Origin: Xenopus tropicalis
Lineage: Eukaryota > Chordata > Amphibia > Anura > Pipidae
NCBI RefSeq assembly: GCF_000004195.4
Contig: NC_030685.2
Span: forward strand, 58,652,048-58,716,047
Reading direction: 5' to 3'
DNA: 64,000 nt
The notes under the pieces were generated by a model. The model did no database searches. It was not told the origin of the DNA and was given only the letters and a program-made list of their open reading frames with translations. Each line of letters starts with the position of its first letter. Position 1 is the stretch's first letter. The translations under genes and the position numbers were made by a program. Shown here piece by piece: positions 1 to 11,314 of this stretch.

Positions 1-52
1 ATGACCTCAGAGAGTTTTAATCTTAACAGGTGCCTGATGCTGCAAATTGCTT

Positions 53-333
53 GTTAGGATCCATTATCCAGAAATCAGTTATCCAGAAACCTCCAAATTA
101 CAGAAAGTGTACCTCCTACAAACACCAATTTAATCAAGTAATTAAAAATTTTTTTAATGATTTCCTTTTTCTCTATAATAAAACAGTACCTTGTATTTAA
201 TCCTAACTAATATATCATTAAACTTTATTGAAGGCAATGTAATCCTATTGGGTTTATTTAATGTGTAAACTTTTTTTTTGTAGACTAGAAAACCCCAGGT
301 CCCAAGTATTCTGGATAACAGGTCCCATACCTG
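53..333 (+). repeat. Degenerate interspersed repeat, family A (unclassified, MITE-like)
   Basis: This is a copy of the most frequent interspersed repeat in the window. It opens with 'ccattatccagaaatcagtt', has an AT-rich middle with a run of T, and closes with 'ggataacaggtcccatacct'. The same skeleton recurs at 7761-7849 plus 10669-11110, 12652-12925, 15770-15967, 21405-21632 and 23755-23947. The ends look like diverged terminal inverted repeats, but I cannot assign a superfamily. Confidence 0.6.
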
Positions 334-2173
334 ATTTTTTCCTTGACTGGCCATGTCTAAAATACTATAAATGTTATGTGGCCTCACTGAGATATGGCAA
401 CATTACACTGCTGGATATTCTTTTAGTTAACTCTGTTCCAAAGGGACTGTCAATATTTGATTGCAAAATACTGGAATTAGACTGTTCTCGGTTATAAGTG
501 TGCTTCTATTGGCTTCTGACAAAAACTCCTGCACAGTAGTTTATGATAATTTCCTTTGCTTTCCACAGCAGTCTCCATGCACTATAACTGATGTTTAACA
601 CTTCAGTCCCAGCTATTTGTATAATAGCCTTACTGTTAGGACTTGTACTTGTTTGGTTCTTTGTATTCATTCCTACTATAGTATCCTGTTTTTTCTTCCT
701 GAGTGCAAACTATCCATAACCCAGTCTGTGATGCATCCACTTTTCTATTTAAATATAAAACTAAGTTTGCTTCTGTTTTCTTATTTATCAGCTTGTTGAC
801 CATTACTAAGATCTTTTGAGTGTTGGCATTTCATATCCATTTTGTTTCTGAAAGCTCCGACAGCTTATTCTAATCTCTTGACGGTTTAGCAAACTGAACA
901 TATCTAGTTCTGTGCAGCCTATTCACTTCTGTTGGTGTTTAGCATGTTAACCTTGAAATGTTTGCTATGTGCCAGTTTATTATGAATTGATACACCTTGC
1001 AATCTTCTAGTTCTTCATGTTTTTGTGACATTCTTTACGTGGTTTGCAGGTGACTCTTTACTTTTTGAGGGAAATTTACTGTGCAACCTTTAGTCATGTA
1101 GCCGTGTTTGCCACTCCTCAACTCCTGTTGATACACTTGGCTTTGTGGCCTTTCATACAATGAATATGTTTTGTATTAGAAAGTTGTTATAGCGATTGCA
1201 ATATGTCTTAAATGTGCCTATTTATTTGTCTGGTTTCTAGGACATCACTAAATCAGCACAACATGCCCTGTATAGACCAAACTCTTTTTGTCCTGTACGC
1301 ATAAGAATATATAAGCAAGAGGAGGACATAGCTCACCTTCAACTTTTGTCCAATGTTTCTGCCTTACTAATCCTAAATTACATTTGCCAGGGCTTCTCAT
1401 ACAGCATGCAGAGCAGATAGGCATACATCAGCAGCAAAACAGTTGTGCCTATTGAGGGCACATACTAATCTCGGGGTGAGGAGAGTCCAGGTGCAAAGTT
1501 CTATAAGTTTGAATTGTCGAGAAGGAAAATGAATATTATCAGGCAAATACAAGTGCTGGAAACCCAACACCAACTGACACAAATAACCAATATGTAGGTA
1601 TAGGATTTATTAGTCAAAAAATAATCTTGCACTGTAGTATTTACAAATCAATTTATTAATAAAAATACATCCTTAATGGCACACCTCAGGGAGGTTAAAA
1701 CATAACCTTTATTCTCTATATAAAGACAAGATTTTTGATTACATCAAAACAGTTAAAAAACACATCTTGGTCTGGCAGCTCAAGCTATTATTGCGCTGGG
1801 CTGAATTTTTTGGGCATATATAGACTTTTCCGAAGCATGAACAAATAAAAAGACATAGAAAAAACACAAAAAACGCAACTCTTTCGTATTGTTGCACAAA
1901 TGCAAGTGTCAAAAAATCCAAAAACCTCTAAAACCACAAAGCAAAGAAAGATCTTCCAGTTGTAAAAGGGGCACCTGCCACTAATTTCTACATAATCTCA
2001 ACAGCTTTTAGATAGCTTTCAGATTCGTTGCAGTTTTGTTGCATAATAAATCATGAAAAATCATGTTTTTTTCTGTGATAAAATCGGAATTTGGCAAAAA
2101 AATCTGAATCGTGATAAAAATCAAACATTCGGAAATGCCCATGTGTTGCTAACGTTGATAAATTACCATTTCA
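334..2173. other. AT-rich intergenic DNA, nothing recognised
   Basis: Stops are frequent in all frames, and no splice-framed homologous exon, RNA gene or intact repeat was recognised. The few frames of about 60 codons have no recognisable family content. Confidence 0.5.
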
Positions 2174-2391
2174 AATCCGGGCGCCCCTAGGCCACCCCCC
2201 ATTCACACCCCGCCCCCCGCGCCGACGCAATTGCGCATGCGCAGGCATTTCAACTCCCATACGGAGCAGTGGGAGAAGTCCCCATTGCTCCGTATGGGAG
2301 CGAAACGTCACAACATTGTTGGGGCGGGGCGGCATGCCGCCCCTAAATTTCTGCCGCCCTAGGCCTAGGCGAGGCCACAAATCCGGGCCTG
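2174..2391. repeat. GC-rich hAT-like MITE with internal hairpin
   Basis: This is a GC-rich island in AT-rich surroundings. The right end, read on the minus strand, begins CAGGCCCGGATTTGTGGCC. The left end carries a matching 'aatccgggcg...ctaggcc', so the two ends are inverted repeats. Inside, 'ctcccatacggagca' and 'tgctccgtatgggag' pair as a 15-bp hairpin at about 2254-2300. A CAG-type terminus suggests hAT, but I did not find a clean 8-bp target duplication. Confidence 0.5.
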
Positions 2392-4181
2392 ATCATTAGC
2401 CTTGAAGCCTAAGCTGTCTAAGACCTAAGCTGTCTAAGACATAAGCTATAAGTCAAATATAGCTTTCTGTTTCTATTGCTGCTCGGTGGTACTTCTCAGT
2501 ACATTTCTCTATATTACCTCAGATGGTTTTAATCTTAAAGGAGACATATCCTATAAAAATTATGAATGTGCCAGTGAATTATACTCCTCTAGATATTGAA
2601 GGATTGTGCTTAAAAATGTTGTGGTTTGAACTGATTTTTTGAGAATTTCCACCAAAACCCACTAGCCCTGCCCATCTGTTCCACTTCCTGCTGGCTGAAT
2701 TCTCTGGATGTGCAGGGGAGCCGGCGGCCCTCAGTACAGGCAATGTAGGATAGGAAGCAATCAGCAGCTAGGCTGACCTGATAGGGAACTGAAGCCTGTC
2801 TTTGCTTGTGTGACTGCAGGGCTGTGATTGGCTCTCCCCCTCCTACTGTGCTTCTGGCAGGGACCGTTAGGACACGCCCACTCTTCATTTCACACTCTGA
2901 CAGAGAAGCGAGAGGATCTATAGGGAGCTCCAATAAAGGAGCCATTTTTACAGATAGGATTAATGTTTACCACAAAGTGAAACCAGCACCGTATATTATT
3001 CATAATTGCACAGTTGTGCATTTATTCTCTCTGTTTTAACCTCAGCACACTTTTTGAAATATCCTAGGATTTACTGATTCTTATGTCCTACCTTGTTATG
3101 CCTACAATAGGATGATCTTTACCTTAGCATAACAAGAATTAACTGCCCGGAAACCCCACACAATAACTACACCATCGGTAACCCTTGAATGTTGTGCCTA
3201 CTTTTCCTTATTATGTACCTTGGCACAACTTAAATTAGAAAGCAAAAATCTCCATAATAACCATTTTTTTTTGTTTGTCCTTTCTCATTATTAATAATTT
3301 ACCCAGAATATTATAGAGAAAAAACAGTTACATTTACAGTACAGTTCCCTCTTCAAAAAATTTACAATTATTTGGTTCCAATGTGCTATGTGCTATGAGA
3401 TTAGTTGAAATAAAATTATATGAAGTAATCAATTGTGTATGTGTATATTATTTTATAATGGTAACTCCAAGTAATATACCACTTAGGGTTCTTGAATAAT
3501 TACATGTATGTATGTATGTATGTATTTATTCAAATAAATGTAAGAATAAGTACATAAGAGGTTATGGGATCTATTATCCAGAATGCTTAGTACCTGGGTA
3601 TTTAAGGTAAGGGATTATTAGAGGCAGATTTAATAAAAATTTGAATAAACTCACTTCCAAAAATGTCTGAAATTTACTCTGTCTGAACTGAAAAAGTCTG
3701 AAAGGTGCAGAAAACTGTATTATTTCACAAGAACAAAGAAAAACCATGGTAACTTCCTTCACATTATTAACTATTTATGTTAACAGCTAAAATAAAGTTG
3801 TGCAACTGCAATAAATTACTTATGAGTTCACACCCTGATTTTATTGGTTGTAGGGTTACAGTTTGAAACTTGCAGTATATCTGATTTCATTCAAGCAAGA
3901 ATTTACAATAATATCTCTAATTCTAGAGATTTTAGGACTCATTTACCGACCCCATGACTCAACCCTGAGCATGACTCACAGTATTAGGGCAACTACTAAA
4001 TAGTGCATAAACACTATCTTCCCAAATATGTACCTTTCCCCCAGCAGCTCTATAGTAATCTAGCTATATTCAATGACTACGCTGATGTCATATTGCTTAA
4101 TGCAAGTGCTCCTGTAGTCAGACCGAGACCAAACACATGCATAGGAAGCCTGTTCCAAATTCTGCATATTAATCTTCTTTA
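2392..4181. other. Intergenic DNA with a tetranucleotide repeat and repeat scraps
   Basis: Holds a short (TATG)n run at 3501-3527, a family A scrap near 3567-3603 ('ctattatccagaatgcttag') and a scrap with the 'aggcagatttaataa' MITE end near 3620. No gene is supported. Confidence 0.5.
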
Positions 4182-4406
4182 CTGTAAACCAGCGGTTCTC
4201 AACCTGGGGGTCGCGACCCCTTTGGGGGTCGAATGACCCTTTCACAGGGGTCGCGACAGTCCAGGTTTTTACAGCGCGTCCCGCTGTCCCGGATTGTTCA
4301 ATGAATGTCCCGCATTACGGAAATGCAGAACATTCATTAAACAAGCCAGGCCAGCGGGACGCGCTGGCTGCAGCGGAGCGCTTTTCTCTTCTTGCGGCTC
4401 CTTCTT

Positions 4407-4540
4407 CTTATTCGGCTCCTCGTACGGCGGCGACAGTTCCTTTTATAAGGTTGCGCCCGTGCGTACGTGTGACGTCACACGTACGCACGGGCGCAACCTT
4501 ATAAAAGGTCCTGTCGCCGCCATACGAGGAGCCGAATAAG
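4407..4540. repeat. 134-bp near-perfect palindrome inside the SPIN-like element
   Basis: The two arms pair base by base around the centre 4473/4474 with four mismatches (4437, 4438, 4425 and their partners). The centre is the palindrome TGACGTCA (4470-4477), a perfect CRE motif. Each arm carries 'ttttataaggttgcgccc'. A closely similar core recurs in the element at 63621-64000. The stem is long enough to extrude a cruciform or give a hairpin transcript. Confidence 0.85.
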
Positions 4541-4559
4541 GAGCGGGGAATTTGGAGGT

Positions 4560-4980
4560 ACTCTCTATGGGGGCAATTGGGGGGCTCTGTGTATGGGGGG
4601 GTACTGTGTATGGGGGGCACTGTATGGGGGGACACTGTAAGGAGGGCTACTGTGTATGGGGGGGCTCTGTGTATGGGGGGGCTCTGTGTATGGGGGGGCA
4701 CTGTGTATGGGGGGCACTGTGTATGGGGGGCACTGTGTATGGGGGGCTCTGTGTATGGGGGGCTCTGTGTATGGGGGGGGCACTGTGTAAGGAGAGCTAC
4801 TGTGTATGGGGGCATTGTGTATGGAGGGTACCTTCTATGGGGGCTACTGTCTGTGGGGCAATTGAGGGCATGGCCTATGGGGTCAATTGGGGGCACTGTC
4901 TATGGGGGGGTACTGTTTATGGGGGCAAATGAGGTACTGTGTATGGGGGGCACTGTATGGGGGTGCTGTCTATTGGGCCA
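4560..4980 (+). repeat. G-rich satellite, unit about 16-20 bp
   Basis: Variable-length tandem units of the type 'ctgtgtatggggggg' and 'ctctgtgtatggggggg', about two dozen copies, decaying toward the right end. The array gives long false frames on both strands (MGG-VYGG or PPYT/PPIH repeats), which are not genes. Confidence 0.85.
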
Positions 4981-5407
4981 TCGTGGGTACTATTTTAACT
5001 ATTTTAAAAATGGGGTGTGGCAATTGGGGCGTTGCCACAAAGGGGGCGTGGTCAAAAAAATTTGCTGCGCTGCTCGCGCCAGGTCTTTTTGTGGGGGTCA
5101 CCACAACATGAGGAAATGTATTAAAGGGTCGCGGCATTAGGAAGGTTGAGAACCACTGCTCTAAACTGACCTGAACATCACAACGCAACAGGTACAAGTG
5201 CAGGACAAAGAAACAGGGGATATAGTTGACATCAGTGGAACTAATATGGAAGCTGCAAATTTCAAAGATGGTGCACTATTCTTCAGGGTTGTGGAAATAA
5301 GCCAAAACAGCTTATTTACATAACCAGTTTTGGGAAAAATAAATATGGCATTTGGCAAGGGGCTAGTGTGGACAATTGTTTGTGAAAGTTATGCTTTCAG
5401 GGCTTTC

Positions 5408-5475
5408 CTTGTCCTTTAAAGGTAAAGGTATAATCACTGGGGGATGACAAAATGTTAGGCATCCCCCAGTGATTT
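5408..5475 (+). repeat. Fragment of TTAA-type MITE end
   Basis: 'tcctttaaaggtaaagg' followed by 'atcactgggggatgacaaaatgttaggcatcccccagtgat', itself a small inverted repeat. The same end sits intact at 28646 and, more diverged, at 21045. Only one end is visible here. Confidence 0.55.
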
Positions 5476-5613
5476 TAATTAGTTACCTGATACCCCGGGC
5501 CTTTGCAGAAAACTGCACCTGGGTACCTGCCACTGAGTGACCCTCTGGTGAAACACAGCTTGCTAGTTTCCTATATAGAATTTTTATTCTTTACTTGGCA
5601 CATATGGGATTTT

Positions 5614-5757
5614 AGGGGCATATTTATCAGAGTGAACTCTCACTTTTACCCTTTGGCCTTTAAAAATCCCATACAAGTGAGTAGAAAGTGTCAGAATTTC
5701 CTTGTTTTTAACTGTGGAAAAAATCTGTTTCCTCTGTCCATAAATATGCCCCTAAAC
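5614..5757. repeat. Short MITE with inverted ends
   Basis: The ends 'taggggcatatttat' and 'ataaatatgcccctaa' are inverted repeats of about 15 bp bounding 144 bp of non-coding AT-rich DNA. This is one of several 'aggggca(g/t)atttat' MITEs in the window. Confidence 0.6.
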
Positions 5758-6164
5758 CTTAATTTAATACACTATATAAAAGCTGTTTTCCTAAACTATT
5801 ACAATTTATTGTTTATTAAGAACAGAATATCTTAATTAAACCCTTAATTCTGTGAAACCCTCTTAAGAATACAACACTTTAATAAGATAAATTATTGATC
5901 TATACAAATGAGATTTTATACCATTCTATTTTAATGCAAATTAAGTGTTATGTTATTACCCTGAATAAAACTGGTATATTTATGCTTTATTGTTTCATAA
6001 AACTTATTTTCCTTACATTCAGCCTTATGAGAAGGGGATTATACAGTGACTTCCTCTTACTGAAGTACAGAGAATGTAAATCTGGCATAGTTTCCTCTCA
6101 AGGCATTTACATTCTCGCCGGTGGGATGGCATTTTGGGGAGAATCTCCCCGTCTGACACAGCCC

Positions 6165-6596
6165 TTATAGGGACCTTAGATTATAAGCCCCACTGGGGGC
6201 AGGGACTGAAGTGAATGATGTATAATCTCTGTAACAGCCATAAACTAAAACTGACCCTACTGTGTGTGAATGTTATAGGGACCTTAGATTATAAGCTCCA
6301 CTGGGTGCAGGGACTGAAGTGAATGATGTATAATCTCTGTAACAGCCATAAACTAAAACTGACCCTACGGTGTGTGAATGTTATAGGGGCCTTAGATTGT
6401 AAACTCCACTGGGGGCAGGGACTGAAGTGAATGATGTATAATCTCTGTAACAGCCATAAACTAAAACTGACCCTACTGTGTGTGAATGTTATAGGGGCCT
6501 TAGATTGTAAGCTCCACTGGGGGCAGGGACTGATGTGAATAATGTATAACCTCTGTAAAGTGCCTTGTAAATATGTATAAATAACATAATAAAATA
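6165..6596 (+). repeat. Four tandem copies of a 108-bp unit
   Basis: 'ttatagggaccttagattataag' and close variants start at 6165, 6273, 6381 and 6489, a constant 108-bp spacing. The last copy runs into '...tgccttgtaaatatgtataaataa', the tail of a dispersed frog repeat ('ttagattgtaagctc...gggcaggga'). A minus-strand open frame across the array is a by-product of the repetition. Confidence 0.85.
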
Positions 6597-7760
6597 ATAA
6601 CATAAATGGCATTCAAAAAAGAACTGGATTGGGTTCTAAAGGATACACAGAACAAATAGTTTATAGAAACATACATACAATATATGCGTGCTCGGGTAAA
6701 ATAAAACAAATGACTCAGCAAGTACTGTGCAAATATTATATTTGCAAAGGAAAAAACTGATAAGTTAATTGTAAGTACATACATAATGCTATTACACTTG
6801 CACATACTTCCCTATCTTGTGAAAGGAAAATCTCACTAGATTATACATATATAAATATATATGTAGGCTGGGACCTCCCCTACTTTGATCCAGGTACCAA
6901 GTTACATAACTCAGTAACTGCTCACTAAAATAGTTACCCACTTGTGGTGGTGCAAGAATTGATCTGATACATGTGAGAACTGTTTACCCTCTATTCTACG
7001 TTCTGTATTTGCAAGATACACAAGCTTTTTCTTTAGAGAGAGCATGTTTTCCACTTTCTGCTTGCATACAGGTCCATATCATCTTTTCTTACGGTGACGC
7101 AAGAACCAAATGCAATGCTATTTGCAGTCTGGTAGTTGCCAAACTATGCAAAAAGCAAAATTAAGAATAAAACAGGGAAAAGAGCTACATAGAAATGGAA
7201 GAGCCTTGCCTATTTTTGCCAACAAGGAAAACAGTCCTCATTTTAGAAGTTTTATTTTATTTTATTTATTTTTTGCTCTGCCAAGGATTACAGTATTTTG
7301 GTTTTACCTTGTAAAGGTCAATCACTTTATACAACCTGGTCATTACCAAATCGACTAAATCATTTTAACACAACATAAATATATTTTTGATAATCCAGAG
7401 TTGATCAGCCGCAAAATAAATAAGAATGTCCTTAAAGAAAAAGAAACAAGAAATTAAAACAAAATATGTTTGATGTAGCATAGACAATTAATTTTTAGTG
7501 CTAAATGCTATTCTCACAGCACCAAAGTGTTTAAAATAAGATAAAAAGGCAGCACAAGTGATATAAAAGTGATTTGATTTAGACTACCTTAAACAGAACT
7601 TCATTTATCTTCAGTATGTAGTAGCCTGATTACTTGAAAGTCCCCTCACATTGATTGGATTGTGTAGCTTTGTTTCCTAGTGCCTCTCTTGCTAAATCCC
7701 CTTGATAGGAGGATGAGAAAACATGGGTTTCTGTAGGTGGATGGGAAATGCCCAGGCTTT
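6597..7760. other. AT-rich intergenic DNA, nothing recognised
   Basis: No gene, RNA or intact mobile element was recognised. Frames are short and unrelated to known families. Confidence 0.45.
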
Positions 7761-8654
7761 CTCCCTGGCAGTGGTGGCTGTAGACATATTAGATAAGCTG
7801 TAGGCATAAGATATGAAAGTTCTGAATTACAGGAAGGCTATCTCCCATAGGGGCCGATTCACTAAAGTGTAATAAAACGTGTGCTATTTATAGCGTGCGC
7901 TAAAAATTTTATCGCGTCTTAATTTTACGCACAGTATTTCATGCAATATTTTTGTCGCGATAAATAACGTGCGTGGTATTTTTCGCATGCACGCTATTTA
8001 TCGCATGCGATAATTGTGGCGACATTACACACGCGACAATCGGCAGCATAAAACTGGCGACATTTTGCACTGGGAGAGCACAGAGTGCTAGAGAGTTGCT
8101 GTATAAATGTTTATTTGCCAAAAAAAATCCAAAAAAACAATAAAAATCTAAGTAAGAAAAAAAAGAAGTGCTAGAGATAATAAAATAGGGGGGGGGGGGG
8201 CATTTAAGAATATTTAGGCAAATACTTAGGGGTCCGTTTGCTAAAGTGGCTTAAATTAAGTGGGAGACACAGAATAAATGGCAAATATGTTATGGGCACT
8301 TTATTAAACAGGGACAAATATAATGTTGCAATTATTCTGGCAACAAAACATTTGATTGGCAGTTATCACACTCGCCAGAAAATACGCTACGTACTAATTA
8401 ACGCAAGTTTTACTATTCAGCAAAATGGGCTAAAGACAAAATTGTTGGCAGAATATTTTCAAAAATTTAAACCATATAGCATATTGATGCTGTTACTGAT
8501 AAATGTAAGAGTGTAGGGGAAACTACATGAAAGTATAGAATACCATATCAATGAAGGATAAATAATTAGACATTACTCAGTTCAAAAGTACAAAAATAAA
8601 ACTTTTATTTTTACAAGAACTTTTTTAAAATTTTGAATATAAAAAAATAAAAAC

Positions 8655-9381
8655 TTAGGGCTTGCTGCCCATAAATGAGTCCACTTTCTGCTCCACTCTG
8701 GCCAACTGGGCCTTCATGGAATCAAGGTCCTCTTGTATGGACCGAAGAGTGAGGTCTATCCTGGATGGTGATGTCTGAGTCCCCACTTCTGCGGTCGGAG
8801 GACTTGCCTCAACCCAGTCTTCGGCCAGGGGAGCAGAACTGGCATCGGGTGCCTCGGGTGCCTCAGGTGGCTCGGGTGCCCCAGGTGGCTCGGGGGACTG
8901 TGGGTCCTCGGGTGCCTGTGGGGCCTCGGGGGCCTGAAGAGCCTCGGGGGCCAGTGGTGCCTCGGGGGCCAGTGGTGCCTTGGGGGCCTGTGGGGCCTCG
9001 GGGGCCTGAAGAGCCTCTGCAGCCTGGGGTGCCTGGAGTTGGGCCTGGGGATGAAGCGCTATGTCCAGCTGAAGTTCTGTGAGATAGTATTGCAAGATGT
9101 TATTTTATGTAATATATTATACATATATATATATACATTCATACACCATCATAAATAACGGGGCCCCTCACAACAACATTTTTTGGGCCCCCCTCCTCCC
9201 ACGCCCCCAATGGCCCTTCCCCCTGTGAACCCTCACATCAATACAAAGGACACACAGACATTGTTAGCCAGGGCCCCCTAAAACATTCATGGCCCTTCCC
9301 CCAAATGACTCGCACTATGGGCCGCTCCCTGCTGCTTCCCCCCTGCTTTAAACTCATTTATGCATATGTATTTGAAAATAG

Positions 9382-9420
<39 letters not shown>

Positions 9421-9972
9421 ACGAAGTGCTGAGAAGCTGCACACCATAAGGAACAATAATACCTGGGTGCCTGTGGCAAAACAAAATCTAGACAGGCATG
9501 GGGTGACGGCACACACAGGATTTTCACAAGGAGTCACGAAGATGTGAAATAATATTCAGAGGTTTATTGTGACCAACGTTTCAGTTCCTCACTGGCATTA
9601 TGGTTGAACGTGATGGACGTATGTCTTTTTTCCTGACATTTCTTACATTTGTACCTTTAGTTCAAATTACTTGCTAAATCTTTTACTGAACGTATACTGT
9701 AAAAGCATAATAAAGTACAATAATTACCTTCCGCAATTTCAGCCACCAGTTCTGAATTCCTGCGCTTCAGGTCAGACCATAGGCGCTGGAGCTGGCGGAG
9801 GTCCACATCAAGGGCAAACCCGGCGAGCAAACCTGCTCAGCTCACGCAGGATCGCCCTCTTCCTCTCATGGACCCCTAAGGGCCCCAGCGGCGGGTCGTC
9901 ATATCCTGAGCGCAGGAGCATGGTGATAATATAGCGCCTCTCCCCTGGTAGCACATAAGAAACCCCAGGCAT
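8655..9972 (-). pseudogene. Broken Harbinger Myb-like DNA-binding protein gene
   Basis: Exon 1 runs from the ATG at 9972 to a donor after 9728. Exon 2 runs from 9076 to a TAA at 8655-8657. Exon 1 holds a SANT/trihelix-like end ('LQRLWSDLKRR', then 'ELVAEI') typical of Harbinger Myb-like proteins. The initiating frame meets a stop at 9808-9810, and the domain continues one frame over, so a small indel has broken it. The splice join G|AA restores E and leads into exon 2: an Ala-Pro-Glu/Gln repeat tract followed by a C-terminal helix ('SIQEDLDSMKAQLARVEQKV'), probably a coiled coil. In the family this protein helps the transposase enter the nucleus and bind the ends. The plus-strand frame opposite exon 2 is only its shadow. 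Confidence 0.6.
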
Positions 9973-10148
9973 GATCCTCTCTGTAGTGTGACTGCAGGCT
10001 CAATGACAAAATGGCCCCAAGTCGCACATGTCATGAGATTACAAAATCGCTACAAAATGTCCGCAAGTCGCGAGATTACAAAGTCGCGACAAAAAAAATT
10101 GCCAAAATATACATAGTAATGTATTTTGTGCGACTAAATATTTGCCGC

Positions 10149-10285
10149 TATAGTACTGTATATTATCGCGACAAAATATTCACCGCTATAGTACTGTATA
10201 TTATCGCGACAAAATATTCACCGCTATAGTACTGTATATTATCGCGACAAAATATTCACCGCTATAGTATTGTATATTAGTAGCG
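10149..10285 (+). repeat. 38-bp tandem repeat, 3.6 copies
   Basis: 'tatagtactgtatattatcgcgacaaaatattcaccgc' units start at 10149, 10187, 10225 and 10263, the last partial and diverged. They lie inside the right arm of the Harbinger-like element. Confidence 0.85.
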
Positions 10286-11110
10286 AAATTCCATACATGC
10301 CAAGACTTTAGTAAAATTGAGTAAAAAGACACATACTTGAATAAATAACACTGTAAGTCCATATTTTATTGGCAAAAACTCATTTACTGTACTTTTCTAT
10401 AATTTTTCACCTGCCTGTAGTAGGTGTTAATTTTCGCATAGACCAATGCGATATTTAGCACGCCTAAGTGTTTGTGATTCATGCGAACATATTCTTTTCA
10501 GCGCAAAAATTAACGCATGCGTTAAAACTAGCGCGAAAAATACCGCATGCGAAAATGGCGACTTAACGCACGCGATAATACTATGGTGAATCTTGCGCTA
10601 ATTATCACGACTTATTTAACGCAAAAAAGCGTGCGATAATTTTTATCGCACTTTAGTGAATCGGCCCCATAGACTCCATCTAAATCAAATAATACACATT
10701 TGTTAAAATGATTTTCTGTTGGGGGGTGTGGGAGGGGGTATATGGGACATAACTGTTCAGATAGTTTGCATTTGAATCTGACCTGTGTGCTTATAAACTA
10801 ACTGAACAGCTATGCCCCATGTGCCCCCCCCAAAGTCAATGACTAACTAAGAGGTTAGAGAGCTGAAGAAGGATATTATGTTAAACATCTGCTTACTCCA
10901 GCCTTTATAGATTACATTTTCGCCTAGCTAATATTAATATTTTGTGCAGTCTCTTCATTTTACCCAGTTTCATTTTTACACTGAACTGTTTCTTTAATGG
11001 AGGCAAAACAATCCTATTGGTTTTTTAGTAGACATAAGGTATGGAGATGCAAATTATGGAAGGATCCCTTTTCAGGAAAACCCCAGGTCCTGAACATTCT
11101 ATAACAGGTC

Positions 11111-11273
11111 ACCAGCAGGTGAGTGTAGGAGTTGCATTAGTTAAAATTGACATAGAAATGTTTGCATTCTAGTACACTGTACTCCAGATTTACAGTATTA
11201 CATAGTATTTAAAAGTGGAAATATTTTGCAACATCATTGACTGCAAAATGCAACAATAAGAAGAAAAAAAAAC

Positions 11274-11314
<41 letters not shown>

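Larger units (their letters stand above)
4190..5158 (+). mobile_element. SPIN-like hAT MITE with internal palindrome and satellite
   Basis: The left end begins CAGCGGTTCTCAACCT and continues with a 'gggggtcgcgacccc' block. The right end finishes 'gaaggttgagaaccactg', the inverted partner. Flanks CTGTAAAC (4182-4189) and CTCTAAAC (5159-5166) match at 7 of 8 bases, fitting the 8-bp target duplication of hAT elements. The terminal sequence agrees with my memory of SPIN, the hAT family spread horizontally among tetrapods. No transposase frame is present. The interior is unusual: a foldback at 4407-4540 followed by a G-rich satellite at about 4560-4980. Confidence 0.75.
7850..10668 (-). mobile_element. 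Harbinger-like DNA transposon with Myb-like gene, no transposase seen
   Basis: The terminal inverted repeats begin GGGGCCGATTCACTAAAGTG at both ends and extend into 'cgataaaaat'-type sequence. A 3-bp ATA flanks each side (7847-7849, 10669-10671), the duplication length known for PIF/Harbinger. The interior carries a broken two-exon gene on the minus strand resembling the Myb-like accessory protein of frog Harbinger elements. No DDE transposase frame was found, so the element is non-autonomous as it stands. A 38-bp tandem repeat lies near the right end. Confidence 0.65.
7761..11110 (+). repeat. Family A repeat split by a Harbinger-type insertion
   Basis: The two halves (7761-7849 and 10669-11110) read as one family A repeat: 'gaattacaggaaggctatctccc' on the left and 'tagactccatctaaatcaaataa...aaccccaggtcctgaacattct' on the right. 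Other copies show these halves contiguous. The 2.8 kb between them is therefore a later insertion. Confidence 0.6.

Noticed and set aside
4552..5140. Overlapping long frames on both strands (MGG/VYGG and PPYT/PPIH repeats)
   Set aside because: Produced by a short-unit G-rich satellite that lacks stop codons; no start context, splice sites or protein family.
8238..8516. Frame of 92 codons in the left part of the Harbinger-like element, considered as a transposase piece
   Set aside because: No DDE-type or helix-turn-helix signature and an AT-biased random composition.
8765..9082. Plus-strand frame rich in Pro-Arg-Gly-Val repeats
   Set aside because: Antisense shadow of the Ala-Pro-Glu repeat exon of the Myb-like gene on the minus strand.
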